A DNA stretch of 64,000 nt from Flavonifractor sp. AGMB03687 (GTDB lineage Bacteria > Bacillota > Clostridia > Oscillospirales > Oscillospiraceae), in assembly GCF_017811815.1 (NCBI RefSeq), contig NZ_JADKZI010000002.1:538145-602144 (forward strand), given 5' to 3'. Below, one piece after another: positions 44,655 through 53,141 of the stretch. The position numbers and the translations under genes were made by a program. Under the pieces are notes generated by a model. That model saw only the letters and a list, made by a program, of their open reading frames with translations. It was not told where the DNA came from and searched no databases. Every line of letters begins with the position of its first letter. The stretch's first letter is position 1.

Positions 44655-46194
44655 TTACAGCAGCGGCGCAAAGAGCCGCAGCAGGGTCTGCCACAGCGTC
44701 AGCTTTTTCCCCTGGTAATCCTCCGTTACCTCCCGGCACTGGGCGAAGGTATTCAGGAAGTCTGCCCGGATGTCCTCCACCGCGCCGCAGCGGCTGAGGA
44801 ACACGCCGTTTTCAAAGTGGAGGTACAGGCTTCGGTAATCCAGATTGATGGTACCCACCGCCGCCGTCTCTCCGTCGCACAGCATCATTTTGGCGTGGCA
44901 GAAGCCGGGGGTGTATTCAAAGATGCGCACGCCCCGGTCCACCAGGCACCCGTAATAGGACCGGGTCACCTGATATACCAGCTTTTTGTCCGGGATACCG
45001 GGGGTGATGATGCGCACCTCCACCCCCCGCATGGCCGCCAGGGTGAGCTCCGAGATAAGCTCGTCATCCAGGATCAGATAAGGGGTAATGATGTAGAACA
45101 TAGTCCTTTGCCTGCTTGACCATGTTGAGGTAGACCGTCTCCCCGACCCGCTCGTCGTCCAACGGGCTGTCGGCGTAGGGCGCCACGATGCCTCCCTCTT
45201 TGGCCTGGTATGGCACCGACGGAAAATAAGGAGCAAAGTCTCCGTCAGTCTCCTTGACGCCGTTCCACATGGTAAGGAACATCACCGTCAGGCTGGGCAC
45301 CGCGTCTCCCGTCAGCTTCAGCCCTGTATCCTTCCACCAGCCGAAGGGGTGGGTGAGATTGAAATACTCGTCGGCCAGATTGTAGCCGCCGGTAAAGCCC
45401 GCCTTGCCGTCAATGACGGTGATCTTCCGGTGGTCCCGGTTGTTCATAAAGATGTTGAGTACCGGCATCAGGGGGTTGAACACCCGGCACTGGATACCCA
45501 GCGCCTCCATCCGCTTGATAAAGGCCGGGTTGATAAAGCCCAGGCTGCCCATATCGTCATACAGCAGGCGCACCTCCACCCCCTAGCGGGCCTTCTCGGC
45601 CAGGATCTCCTCCAGCCCGTGGAAGGATTGGGAGTCCTCAATGGCGTGATACTCCATGAAAATGAAGTGCTCCGCCTGACGCAGGGCCTCCTTCTGGGCC
45701 TCCAGCCCTTCCTCCGCCGTGGCATAGTAGACCACGTCGGTGTTGGCGTAGGCGGGAAAGCCCACCCGGTGAGCCAGATAGCGCAGCTGATTGGCAATCC
45801 CGCGGTTCTCCCGCTCCACCTGGGCCAGCACCGCTTCCCCATCCCCCAGCAGACCCTCGGTCCGCTTCTCCAGCCGCTCAAAGCGCCTCCGCATGACCCG
45901 GGTACAGTTGGGGCGGCCGAACATCTGATAGATACACAGGCCCATCACCGGGAAAAAGAGGATGAAAATGATCCAGGAGGCCTTCATGGGTCCGGTCATC
46001 TGCTTGCCGTACAGATTGAGCACCACCAGGAAGGCCAGCACACTGGTGGCCAGGGAGACCGCATAGTAGTAGTCATTGAGCAGCAGCACCAGGCCCATGA
46101 TCCATCCCAGCTGGAGCAGTACACTGATCGCCACAAAGAGGGCCCGTCCCATGCTGTTCTTCACCGTCTTTGTCCGGCAGCTGTTCACGCCCAT
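44655..46194 (-). pseudogene. cls: Cardiolipin synthase, broken by a nonsense codon and a frameshift
   Basis: Three segments together give a full cardiolipin synthase of about 510 residues. The N-terminal part (two membrane segments, then the start of PLD domain 1) ends at a TAG at 45583-45585. Translation would resume in the same frame at GVEVRLLYDDMG, and typical homologues read straight through. A second lesion lies near 45104: KQAKDYV is followed in another frame by FYIITPYLIL, as if one base were lost. Both HKD-type motifs survive (DHRKITVIDG; CHAKMMLCDG). Two independent lesions argue for a true pseudogene. The start near 46194 is approximate. Confidence 0.85.
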
Positions 46195-46351
46195 CACCTC
46201 CCGTGTTCGGCACATCCGCGCCTCATGGACAGTATAGCCTGTGGGACGGAGAAACGCAACCGCTTCCCCGCCGCTGATTTCCTTCTTTCACAAGGGCATT
46301 TGACCTTTTTGCCGAAATGTTGTGAAAGCAGACAAATTTCCCCTTCTGCCC

Positions 46352-46380
46352 TTGCCAAGCTTCAAAAAATCCGATATTAT
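46352..46380 (+). promoter_or_regulatory. Promoter of the purine operon
   Basis: TTGCCA (46352-46357), a 17-bp spacer and TATTAT (46375-46380). The start of transcription is expected near 46387, giving a leader of about 185 nt before purE. Confidence 0.75.
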
Positions 46381-46414
46381 TTTACACAGGTCATACAAAC
46401 AGGGAGGTACTGGG

Positions 46415-46489
46415 ATGTCAGCACTGCATTGGCACTACCGCATCGCATGGTCCATCTACGGCACCAACCTGTCTAATCTCAGGGTCTGA
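46415..46489 (+). CDS. Candidate leader peptide of the purine operon (24 codons)
   Basis: ATG at 46415 follows AGGGAGG with 7-8 bases spacing. It encodes MSALHWHYRIAW followed by SIYGTNLSNLRV and ends at TGA 46487-46489. The stop is 4 bases before the 5' arm of the intrinsic terminator at 46494. A ribosome paused at the stop would cover that arm and favour read-through into purE. The peptide is rich in aromatic residues and histidine. Coding status is inferred from the ribosome site and geometry; a purely structural RNA role is the alternative. Confidence 0.5.
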   Translation: MSALHWHYRIAWSIYGTNLSNLRV

Positions 46490-46493
46490 ATCC

Positions 46494-46534
46494 ATCAGGG
46501 CATCCATATACCGGATGCCCTGATTTATTTTTTC
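46494..46534 (+). terminator. Intrinsic terminator (attenuator) in the purE leader
   Basis: ATCAGGGCATCC-N7-GGATGCCCTGAT is a perfect 12-bp stem followed by TTATTTTTTC. It lies between promoter and purE, about 40 bp before the purE start, so some regulated read-through must occur for the operon to be expressed. Confidence 0.88.
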
Positions 46535-46571
46535 TTTCCCTGAAAAATTTTTTGGTTCACAGGAGGGTCTT

Positions 46572-47063
46572 ATGAGCAAGAAGGTAGCTGTCGTTATGGG
46601 TTCCGACTCCGATCTGGACACCATGCGCCCCTGCATCCAGCGTCTGCAGTCCTTCGGCATCCCCGCTGAGGTCCGCATCATCTCCGCCCACCGTACCCCC
46701 GCCGCCGCTGAGGAGCTGGCCTCCCACGCCGCGGAAAACGGGTTTGGTGTCATCATCGCCGCCGCGGGCAAGGCCGCCCATCTGGCCGGCGTGCTGGCCG
46801 CCTACACCACCCTGCCCGTCATCGGGGTGCCCATCAAAACGTCCATGATGGGCGGACTGGATTCCCTGCTCTCCATGGTCCAGATGCCCAAGGGCATTCC
46901 CGTGGCCTGCGTGGCGGTGGATGGCGCCGACAACGCCGCAATCCTGGCCGCCCAGATGCTGGCTCTGTCCGACGCGGAGCTGACCGGCAAGCTGGCCGAC
47001 TTCAAGGCCAACATGGCCGCAGAGGTGGCCGAGAAGGACCGCCACATCACCGAAAAGCTGTAA
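46572..47063 (+). CDS. purE: 5-(carboxyamino)imidazole ribonucleotide mutase
   Basis: The 163-residue class I PurE has [10 protein letters not shown] at residue 8, ISAHRTP near residue 37 and the [14 protein letters not shown] loop near residue 66. It isomerises N5-CAIR to CAIR. AGGAGG precedes the ATG. It is the first enzyme gene of the operon. Confidence 0.97.
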   Translation: MSKKVAVVMGSDSDLDTMRPCIQRLQSFGIPAEVRIISAHRTPAAAEELASHAAENGFGVIIAAAGKAAHLAGVLAAYTTLPVIGVPIKTSMMGGLDSLLSMVQMPKGIPVACVAVDGADNAAILAAQMLALSDAELTGKLADFKANMAAEVAEKDRHITEKL

Positions 47064-47098
47064 TCAAAGAAAATAAAGATATAAAGGAGTATCACGTC

Positions 47099-47818
47099 AT
47101 GGCTTACGAGAAGAAAGAGCAGCTCTACGAAGGCAAAGCTAAGAAGGTCTACGCTTCCAACGATCCTGAGGTTGTCATCGTGTCCTACAAGGACGACGCC
47201 ACCGCCTTCAACGGCCTGAAGAAGGGTACCATCACCGGCAAGGGCGCCATCAACAACCGCATGACCAACAACCTGATGCGCCGCCTGGAGGAGAAGGGCG
47301 TGCCCACCCACTATGTGGAGGAGCTGAGCGACCGGGAGACCGCCGTGAAGAAGGTGTCCATCGTTCCCCTGGAGGTCATCATCCGCAACATCTCCGCCGG
47401 TTCCTTCGCCAAGCGCTACGGCGTGGAGGAGGGCATCGTGTTTGACGAGCCCACCATCGAGTTCTCCTACAAGAATGACGACCTGGGCGATCCCCTCATC
47501 AACGACTATCACGCCCTGGCCCTGAAGCTGGCCACCAAGGAGGAGATCGAGCTCATCAAGAAGTACGCCTTCGCCGTCAACGACCTGCTGAAGGGCTTCA
47601 TGAAGGAGATCGGCATCGACCTGGTGGACTTCAAGCTGGAGTTCGGCAAGACCGCCGACGGCACCATCGTGCTGGCCGACGAGATCTCCCCCGACACCTG
47701 CCGTCTGTGGGACGAGAAGACCCACGAGAAGCTGGACAAGGACCGCTTCCGTCGGGATCTGGGCGGCGCTGAGGAGGCCTATGAAGAGGTCATGCGCCGT
47801 CTGATGGGGGACAAGTAA
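47099..47818 (+). CDS. purC: SAICAR synthetase
   Basis: The 239-residue ATP-grasp-like enzyme starts [11 protein letters not shown]. Conserved segments are [28 protein letters not shown] and [13 protein letters not shown]. It joins CAIR and aspartate. AAGGAG precedes the ATG. Confidence 0.97.
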   Translation: MAYEKKEQLYEGKAKKVYASNDPEVVIVSYKDDATAFNGLKKGTITGKGAINNRMTNNLMRRLEEKGVPTHYVEELSDRETAVKKVSIVPLEVIIRNISAGSFAKRYGVEEGIVFDEPTIEFSYKNDDLGDPLINDYHALALKLATKEEIELIKKYAFAVNDLLKGFMKEIGIDLVDFKLEFGKTADGTIVLADEISPDTCRLWDEKTHEKLDKDRFRRDLGGAEEAYEEVMRRLMGDK

Positions 47819-47821
47819 GGC

Positions 47822-49243
47822 ATGGGCGGTTTCTTCGGCACGATTTCCAAGCGGGACTGCGTCATGGACGTCTTCTTCGGCACCGACTACCACTCCCACC
47901 TGGGTACCAAGCGGGGCGGTATGGCGGTGTACGACGCCAAGGCCGGTTTCCAGCGTCAGATCCATAACATCGAGAACACCCCCTTCCGCACCAAGTTCGA
48001 CAAGGACCTGGCTGACTTCAAGGGCTGTTCCGCCATCGGCTGCATCAGCGACACCGATCCCCAGCCCCTGCTGGTGCGCTCCCACCTGGGCCTGTACGCC
48101 ATCATTACCGTGGGCATCATCAACAACTCCGATGAGCTGATTGAGCGTTACTTCTCCGACCACGGCCACCAGTTCATGGCCATGAGCTCCGGCAAGGTCA
48201 ACTCCACCGAGCTGGCCGCCGCCCTCATCAACCAGAAGGACGATCTGGTGTCCGGCATCCGCCACGCCCAGGAGGAGATCGACGGCTCCTGCACCATGCT
48301 GCTGCTCACTCCCGACGGCATCATCGCCGCCCGGGACAAGCTGGGCCGCCTGCCGGTGCTCATCGGGCAGAACGACGAGGGCTGCTGCGTCTCCTTTGAG
48401 TCCTTCGCCTACCACAAGCTGGGCTACATCGACGCCTACGAGCTGGGCCCCGGCGAGGTGGTCAAGGTTACGGCCCGAGGCTGGGAGACCCTGGCCCCCG
48501 CCGGCGACAAGATGAAGATCTGCGCCTTCCTGTGGACCTACTACGGCTACCCCAACTCCAACTACGAGGGGGTCAACGTGGAGGTCATGCGCTACCGCAA
48601 CGGCGAGATCATGGCCCGGGACGAGGTCCAGAAGGGCCAACTGCCCAAGGTGGACTACGTGGCCGGCGTGCCCGACTCCGGCGTACCTCACGCCATCGGC
48701 TTCTCCAATCGCAGCGGCAAGCCCTTTGCCCGCCCCTTCGTCAAGTACACCCCCACCTGGCCCCGCTCCTTCATGCCTGCCAACCAGGCGGCCCGCAACC
48801 AGGTGGCCAAAATGAAACAGATCCCCGTGCCTGAGCTCATCGAGGGCAAGAAGCTGCTCTTCGTGGACGACTCCATCGTCCGTGGCACCCAGCTCCGGGA
48901 AACCGTGGAATTCCTCTACGAGTCCGGCGCCGAGGAGGTCCACATGCGCTCGGCCTGCCCTCCCATCATGTACGGCTGCAAATACCTCAACTTCTCCCGC
49001 AGCAACTCCGACATGGAACTGTTGGCCCGCCGCACCATCCAGGAGCTGGAGGGTGACGAGGGACAGCAGCACCTGGAAGAGTACGCCGACTCCTCTACCG
49101 AGCGCGGCCAGTGCATGCTGAAGGCCATCTGTGAGAAGCTGGGCTTTGATTCCCTGGGCTATCAGTCCCTGGACGGCCTGCTGGAGGCCATCGGCATCGA
49201 TCGCGACAAAATCTGCACCTACTGCTGGACCGGAAAGGAATGA
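47822..49243 (+). CDS. Amidophosphoribosyltransferase paralogue lacking the glutaminase cysteine
   Basis: The 473-residue protein is PurF-like over its full length: an Ntn glutaminase-like domain (about 1-240) and a phosphoribosyltransferase domain with the PRPP loop LLFVDDSIVRGTQ (near residue 345). It starts MGGFFGTISKRDC; normal PurF needs Cys as the mature first residue followed by GVFG or GIxG. With Gly there, it cannot hydrolyse glutamine in the usual way. It may use ammonia, regulate, or pair with the genuine PurF encoded 51 bp downstream. It begins 3 bp after purC. Confidence 0.88.
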   Translation: MGGFFGTISKRDCVMDVFFGTDYHSHLGTKRGGMAVYDAKAGFQRQIHNIENTPFRTKFDKDLADFKGCSAIGCISDTDPQPLLVRSHLGLYAIITVGIINNSDELIERYFSDHGHQFMAMSSGKVNSTELAAALINQKDDLVSGIRHAQEEIDGSCTMLLLTPDGIIAARDKLGRLPVLIGQNDEGCCVSFESFAYHKLGYIDAYELGPGEVVKVTARGWETLAPAGDKMKICAFLWTYYGYPNSNYEGVNVEVMRYRNGEIMARDEVQKGQLPKVDYVAGVPDSGVPHAIGFSNRSGKPFARPFVKYTPTWPRSFMPANQAARNQVAKMKQIPVPELIEGKKLLFVDDSIVRGTQLRETVEFLYESGAEEVHMRSACPPIMYGCKYLNFSRSNSDMELLARRTIQELEGDEGQQHLEEYADSSTERGQCMLKAICEKLGFDSLGYQSLDGLLEAIGIDRDKICTYCWTGKE

Positions 49244-49294
49244 CCGGTCCCACCGGTTTCCACGTCCAAGCCCTATACGCAAAGGAAGAAAACT

Positions 49295-50719
49295 ATGGCA
49301 AATCTCCATGAAGAATGCGGTGTGTTCGGCATCTCTGTGCCCGGCATGACTCACGCCGCCTCTGTTACGTACAACGCCCTTTACGCCCTCCAGCACCGCG
49401 GTCAGGAGAGCGCGGGCATGGCCATCAATGACGATGGCGTCATCACCAGCCACAAGGACGTGGGACTGGTCAGCGAGGTATTCACCCCCGAAATTCTGGA
49501 GCACCTGGGCCCCGGCAGCATGGCCGTGGGCCACGTGCGCTACGCTACTACCGGCCGCAAGAGCCGCACCAATGCCCAGCCCATGGTCATCAACCATGTG
49601 AAGGGGTCCATGGCTCTGGCCCACAACGGCAACCTGACCAACGCCGCTGAGCTGCGGGAGAAGCTGGAGCTGTCCGGCGCTATCTTCCACACCACCAGCG
49701 ACACCGAGGTCATCGCCTACACCATCACCGGCGCCCGGCTGAAGGCCCCCTCCATTGAGGAGGCGGTGTCCGCCGCCATGGATGTGATCCAGGGAGCCTA
49801 CTCCCTGGTCCTCCTCTCCCCCCGCAAGCTCATCGCCGCCCGGGACCCCAACGGCTTCCGGCCCCTGTGCATTGGCACCCTGGACGGCGGCTATGTCTTT
49901 GCCTCGGAGAGCTGCGCTCTGGACGCCATCGGCGCCCACTTCCTCCGGGATGTAGAGCCCGGCGAGATCGTGGTGGTGGACCAGAACGGTCTTCGGAGTA
50001 TCAAGAACCACTGCGGCAAGGCCAAAAGCAGCATGTGCGTGTTTGAGTTCATCTACTTTGCCCGGCCCGACTCGGTGATCGACGGAGCCGGCGTACATGA
50101 GGCCCGTGTGCGGGCAGGCGCCTTCCTGGCTCTGGAGCATCCGGTCCAGGCGGATATCGTCATCGGCGTGCCCGACTCCGGCATCGACGCCGCCATTGGC
50201 TACGCCCGGCAGTCCGGTATCCCCTATGGCACTGGCTTCATCAAGAATAAGTACATTGCCCGTACCTTCATCGCCCCCGGCCAGAAGAATCGGGAGGACA
50301 AGGTGCGCATCAAGCTCAACCCCATCTCCTCCGTGGTGCGGGGCAAGCGGGTGGTCATCATCGACGATTCCATCGTCCGCGGCACCACCTCCGCCCGCAT
50401 CGTGGGGCTGCTGCGGGAGGCGGGGGCCACCGAGGTCCACATGCGGGTCTCCGCGCCCCCCTTCCTCCATCCCTGCTACTTCGGCACCGACATCGACTCC
50501 CGGGATCACCTCATCGCCTGCAACCACACGGTGGAGGAGATCGCCCAGATCATCGGCGCCGACTCCCTGGGCTACCTCAGCGTGGACAGCGTCCACAAGC
50601 TGGCCAACGGCTGCCGCTGCACCTTCTGCGACGGCTGCTTCACCGGTCATTACCCGGTACCGGTGCCCGAGGCCCGGGAGAAATTCCGTTTTGAACAGAA
50701 AATCGGTCAAACCCAATAA
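49295..50719 (+). CDS. purF: Amidophosphoribosyltransferase
   Basis: The 474-residue enzyme commits PRPP to purine synthesis. The short propeptide MANLHEE precedes the catalytic CGVFGI, which requires cleavage to expose Cys. The glutamine site YALQHRGQESAG and the PRPP loop VVIIDDSIVRGTT are intact. C-terminal cysteines in CRCTFCDGC, with a Cys in the glutaminase-distal region, fit the 4Fe-4S class of PurF, as in B. subtilis. Confidence 0.96.
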   Translation: MANLHEECGVFGISVPGMTHAASVTYNALYALQHRGQESAGMAINDDGVITSHKDVGLVSEVFTPEILEHLGPGSMAVGHVRYATTGRKSRTNAQPMVINHVKGSMALAHNGNLTNAAELREKLELSGAIFHTTSDTEVIAYTITGARLKAPSIEEAVSAAMDVIQGAYSLVLLSPRKLIAARDPNGFRPLCIGTLDGGYVFASESCALDAIGAHFLRDVEPGEIVVVDQNGLRSIKNHCGKAKSSMCVFEFIYFARPDSVIDGAGVHEARVRAGAFLALEHPVQADIVIGVPDSGIDAAIGYARQSGIPYGTGFIKNKYIARTFIAPGQKNREDKVRIKLNPISSVVRGKRVVIIDDSIVRGTTSARIVGLLREAGATEVHMRVSAPPFLHPCYFGTDIDSRDHLIACNHTVEEIAQIIGADSLGYLSVDSVHKLANGCRCTFCDGCFTGHYPVPVPEAREKFRFEQKIGQTQ

Positions 50720-50737
50720 TTGAGGAGGTTTCTCCGT

Positions 50738-51781
50738 ATGAAAAATTCCCACTCTGAATCTTACGCCGCCGCCGGCGTGGACGTTACCGCCGGCTACGAG
50801 TCGGTGGAGCGCATCAAGCCCATGGTGGAATCCACCTACATCCCTGGCGTGATGGGCACCCTGGGCGGCTTTGGCGGTCTGTTTGCCCCCGATATGGCGG
50901 GCATGAAGAAGCCCGTGCTGGTGTCCGGCACCGACGGCGTGGGCACCAAGCTGCGCCTGGCCCAGCTGATGAACAAGCACGACACCATCGGCATCGACTG
51001 CGTGGCCATGTGCGTCAACGACATCATCTGCGGCGGCGCCTCTCCCCTGTTCTTCCTGGACTACATCGCCTGCGGCAAGAACGATCCCGCCCGCATCGCC
51101 GACATCGTAGCCGGCATCACCGAGGGCTGCCGCCAGGCGGGCTGCGCCCTGGTGGGCGGCGAGACTGCCGAGCATCCCGGCCTGATGGCGGAGGACGACT
51201 ACGATGTGGCCGGCTTCTCCGTGGGCATCGTGGATGAGGAGAAGATCATCGACGGCAAGGACCTGGCGGTGGGCGACGTGCTCATCGGTCTGGGCTCCAG
51301 CGGCGTCCATTCCAACGGTTTCTCCCTGGTGCGCAAGGTGCTGGACGTGGAGAACGCCGACCTGACCTCCCCCATGGAGGAGCTGGGCGGCAAGAGCCTG
51401 GGCGAGACCCTGCTCACCCCCACCCGCATCTACGTCAAGACCGTTCAGTGCCTGCTGAAGAACGGTATCCACATCAAGGCCATCAGCCACATCACCGGCG
51501 GCGGCCTCTATGAGAACGTACCCCGGATGATGAAGGAGGGCCTCACCGCCCAGATCGAGACCGCCTCCTTCCCCGTCCCCCCCATCTTTGACCTGATCGC
51601 CAAGAAGGGCAACATCCCCATGCGGGATATGTACAATACCTTCAACATGGGCGTGGGCCTGATCCTGGCCATTCCCAAGGAAGAGGTGGGCCAGGCCAAG
51701 GAGATCCTCTGCCACACCGAAGAGCGGGCCTATGTCATCGGCTCTGTGGTGGAAGGCGATACCGGGGTGGAGCTGGTATGA
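50738..51781 (+). CDS. purM: Phosphoribosylformylglycinamidine cyclo-ligase (AIR synthetase)
   Basis: The 347-residue PurM/SelD-superfamily enzyme has SGTDGVGTKLRLA near residue 60, GGETAEHPG near residue 140, and SSGVHSNGFSLVRK near residue 187. It closes FGAM to AIR with ATP. The start is the ATG with AGGAGG upstream. Its stop overlaps the purN start by 4 bp. Confidence 0.97.
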   Translation: MKNSHSESYAAAGVDVTAGYESVERIKPMVESTYIPGVMGTLGGFGGLFAPDMAGMKKPVLVSGTDGVGTKLRLAQLMNKHDTIGIDCVAMCVNDIICGGASPLFFLDYIACGKNDPARIADIVAGITEGCRQAGCALVGGETAEHPGLMAEDDYDVAGFSVGIVDEEKIIDGKDLAVGDVLIGLGSSGVHSNGFSLVRKVLDVENADLTSPMEELGGKSLGETLLTPTRIYVKTVQCLLKNGIHIKAISHITGGGLYENVPRMMKEGLTAQIETASFPVPPIFDLIAKKGNIPMRDMYNTFNMGVGLILAIPKEEVGQAKEILCHTEERAYVIGSVVEGDTGVELV

Positions 51782-52410
51782 CCCGGATCGCTGTACTGGT
51801 CTCCGGCGGCGGGACCAATCTGCAGGCCCTCATCGGCGCCCGTGACCGTGGTGAGCTGGGCGGCGGCGAGCTGGCCGCCGTTATCTCCTCCAAGGCTGAC
51901 GTCTACGCCCTGGAGCGGGCGAAAAACGCCGGTATTCCCGGCTATGTGGTGGCCCGGAAGGATTATGACTCCAACCGCGCCATGACCCAGGCTCTGGTGG
52001 CCAAGCTGAAGGAGCTGAACATCGACCTGGTGGTACTGGCCGGGTTCATGCACATCCTGACGGAAGAGATGGTGCAGGCCTACCCCAACGCCATCGTCAA
52101 CGTCCATCCCGCCCTCATCCCCTCTTTCTGTGGTGCGGGCTACTATGGCCTTCACGTCCACGAGAAGGCCCTGGCCTACGGGGTGAAGGTTACCGGCGCC
52201 ACCGTCCACTTCGTCAACGAGGAGCCGGACGGCGGCCCCATCATCCTGCAGAAGGCAGTGGATATCCTACCCGGCGACACCCCCGAGGTGCTCCAGCGCC
52301 GGGTGATGGAGCAGGCCGAGTGGCACATCCTGCCTCAGGCCGTGGCGCTCTTCTGCCAAGGCCGTCTCTCCGTGGAGGGACGCATTGTTACCATCAAGGA
52401 AGGGGAATGA
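51778..52410 (+). CDS. purN: Phosphoribosylglycinamide formyltransferase
   Basis: The 210-residue folate-dependent formyltransferase has IAVLVSGGGTNLQALI at the N-terminus, VLAGFMHILT, and the catalytic NVHPALIPSF segment with Asn and His, followed by ATVHFVNEEPDGGPII containing the Asp. It formylates GAR. Confidence 0.96.
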   Translation: MTRIAVLVSGGGTNLQALIGARDRGELGGGELAAVISSKADVYALERAKNAGIPGYVVARKDYDSNRAMTQALVAKLKELNIDLVVLAGFMHILTEEMVQAYPNAIVNVHPALIPSFCGAGYYGLHVHEKALAYGVKVTGATVHFVNEEPDGGPIILQKAVDILPGDTPEVLQRRVMEQAEWHILPQAVALFCQGRLSVEGRIVTIKEGE

Positions 52411-52414
52411 ACCT

Positions 52415-53122
52415 ATGAAAACGCTGGATCTGACTGAACTGCTGCGCTCCAATCCCTATCCCGGCCGCGGCATCGTGCTGGGCCGCTCCGCCGACGACAC
52501 CAAGGCGGTCATCGCCTACTTCATCATGGGCCGCAGCGAGAACTCCCGCAACCGGGTCTTTGTGGAGACCCCCGACGGCATCCGCACCCAGGCCTTTGAT
52601 CCCTCCAAGATGACCGATCCCTCTCTCATCATCTACAATCCGGTCCGGGTGTTCGGCGCCTCCACCATCGTCACCAACGGCGATCAGACAGACACCATCC
52701 GGGAGGGTCTGGCCGCCGGCAAGACCTTCTCCCAGGCTCTGCACACCCGCACCTTCGAGCCCGACGAGCCCAACTACACCCCCCGCATCTCCGGCCTGGT
52801 GAAGAAGGAGGGCGACTATGTCCTCTCCATCCTGAAGAGCGCCGACGGTGATCCCGCCTCCTGCCGCCGCTACTTCTTCACCTATGAGAAGCCCCTGGCC
52901 GGTCAGGGCCACTTCATCCACACCTACATGGGGGACGGCAATCCCCTGCCCTCCTTTGAGGGTGAGCCGGAGCAGATCACCATTACCAGCGAGACTCCCC
53001 AGGAGTTCGCCCAGCTGATCTGGTCCAACCTGAACAAGGACAACAAGGTATCCCTCTTCGTCCGCTACATCGACCTGATGACCGGCAACTGGGAAACCGT
53101 CATCCTCAACAAGCATCAGTAA
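52415..53122 (+). CDS. purO: IMP cyclohydrolase of the PurO type
   Basis: The 235-residue protein matches the archaeal-style IMP cyclohydrolase fold (Pfam IMP_cyclohyd) with NPYPGRGIVLG at residue 13, a family-typical YFIMGRSENSRNRVF near residue 36, and PNYTPRISG near residue 119. It closes FAICAR to IMP, the step done by the N-terminal half of ordinary bacterial PurH. Its neighbour supplies only the transformylase half, which supports the assignment. Confidence 0.88.
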   Translation: MKTLDLTELLRSNPYPGRGIVLGRSADDTKAVIAYFIMGRSENSRNRVFVETPDGIRTQAFDPSKMTDPSLIIYNPVRVFGASTIVTNGDQTDTIREGLAAGKTFSQALHTRTFEPDEPNYTPRISGLVKKEGDYVLSILKSADGDPASCRRYFFTYEKPLAGQGHFIHTYMGDGNPLPSFEGEPEQITITSETPQEFAQLIWSNLNKDNKVSLFVRYIDLMTGNWETVILNKHQ

Positions 53123-53141
53123 GAAGGAGGAAGCACAGACC

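Noticed and set aside
42427..44739. A 770-codon minus-strand frame across glgX
   Set aside because: It is complementary to GH13 catalytic motifs on the plus strand and has no ribosome site or recognisable domain.
46387..46534. A guanine/purine or PRPP-type riboswitch in the purE leader
   Set aside because: I looked for the conserved junction sequences and did not find them; the stretch instead reads as an ORF with a ribosome site. A covariance scan would settle this.
46802..51715. A 1637-codon open frame on the minus strand across the purine genes
   Set aside because: It is antisense to purE, purC, both purF genes and purM, all with clear domains and ribosome sites. GC-rich codon bias leaves the complementary frame open, and its His/Gly/Val-rich composition is typical of such shadows.
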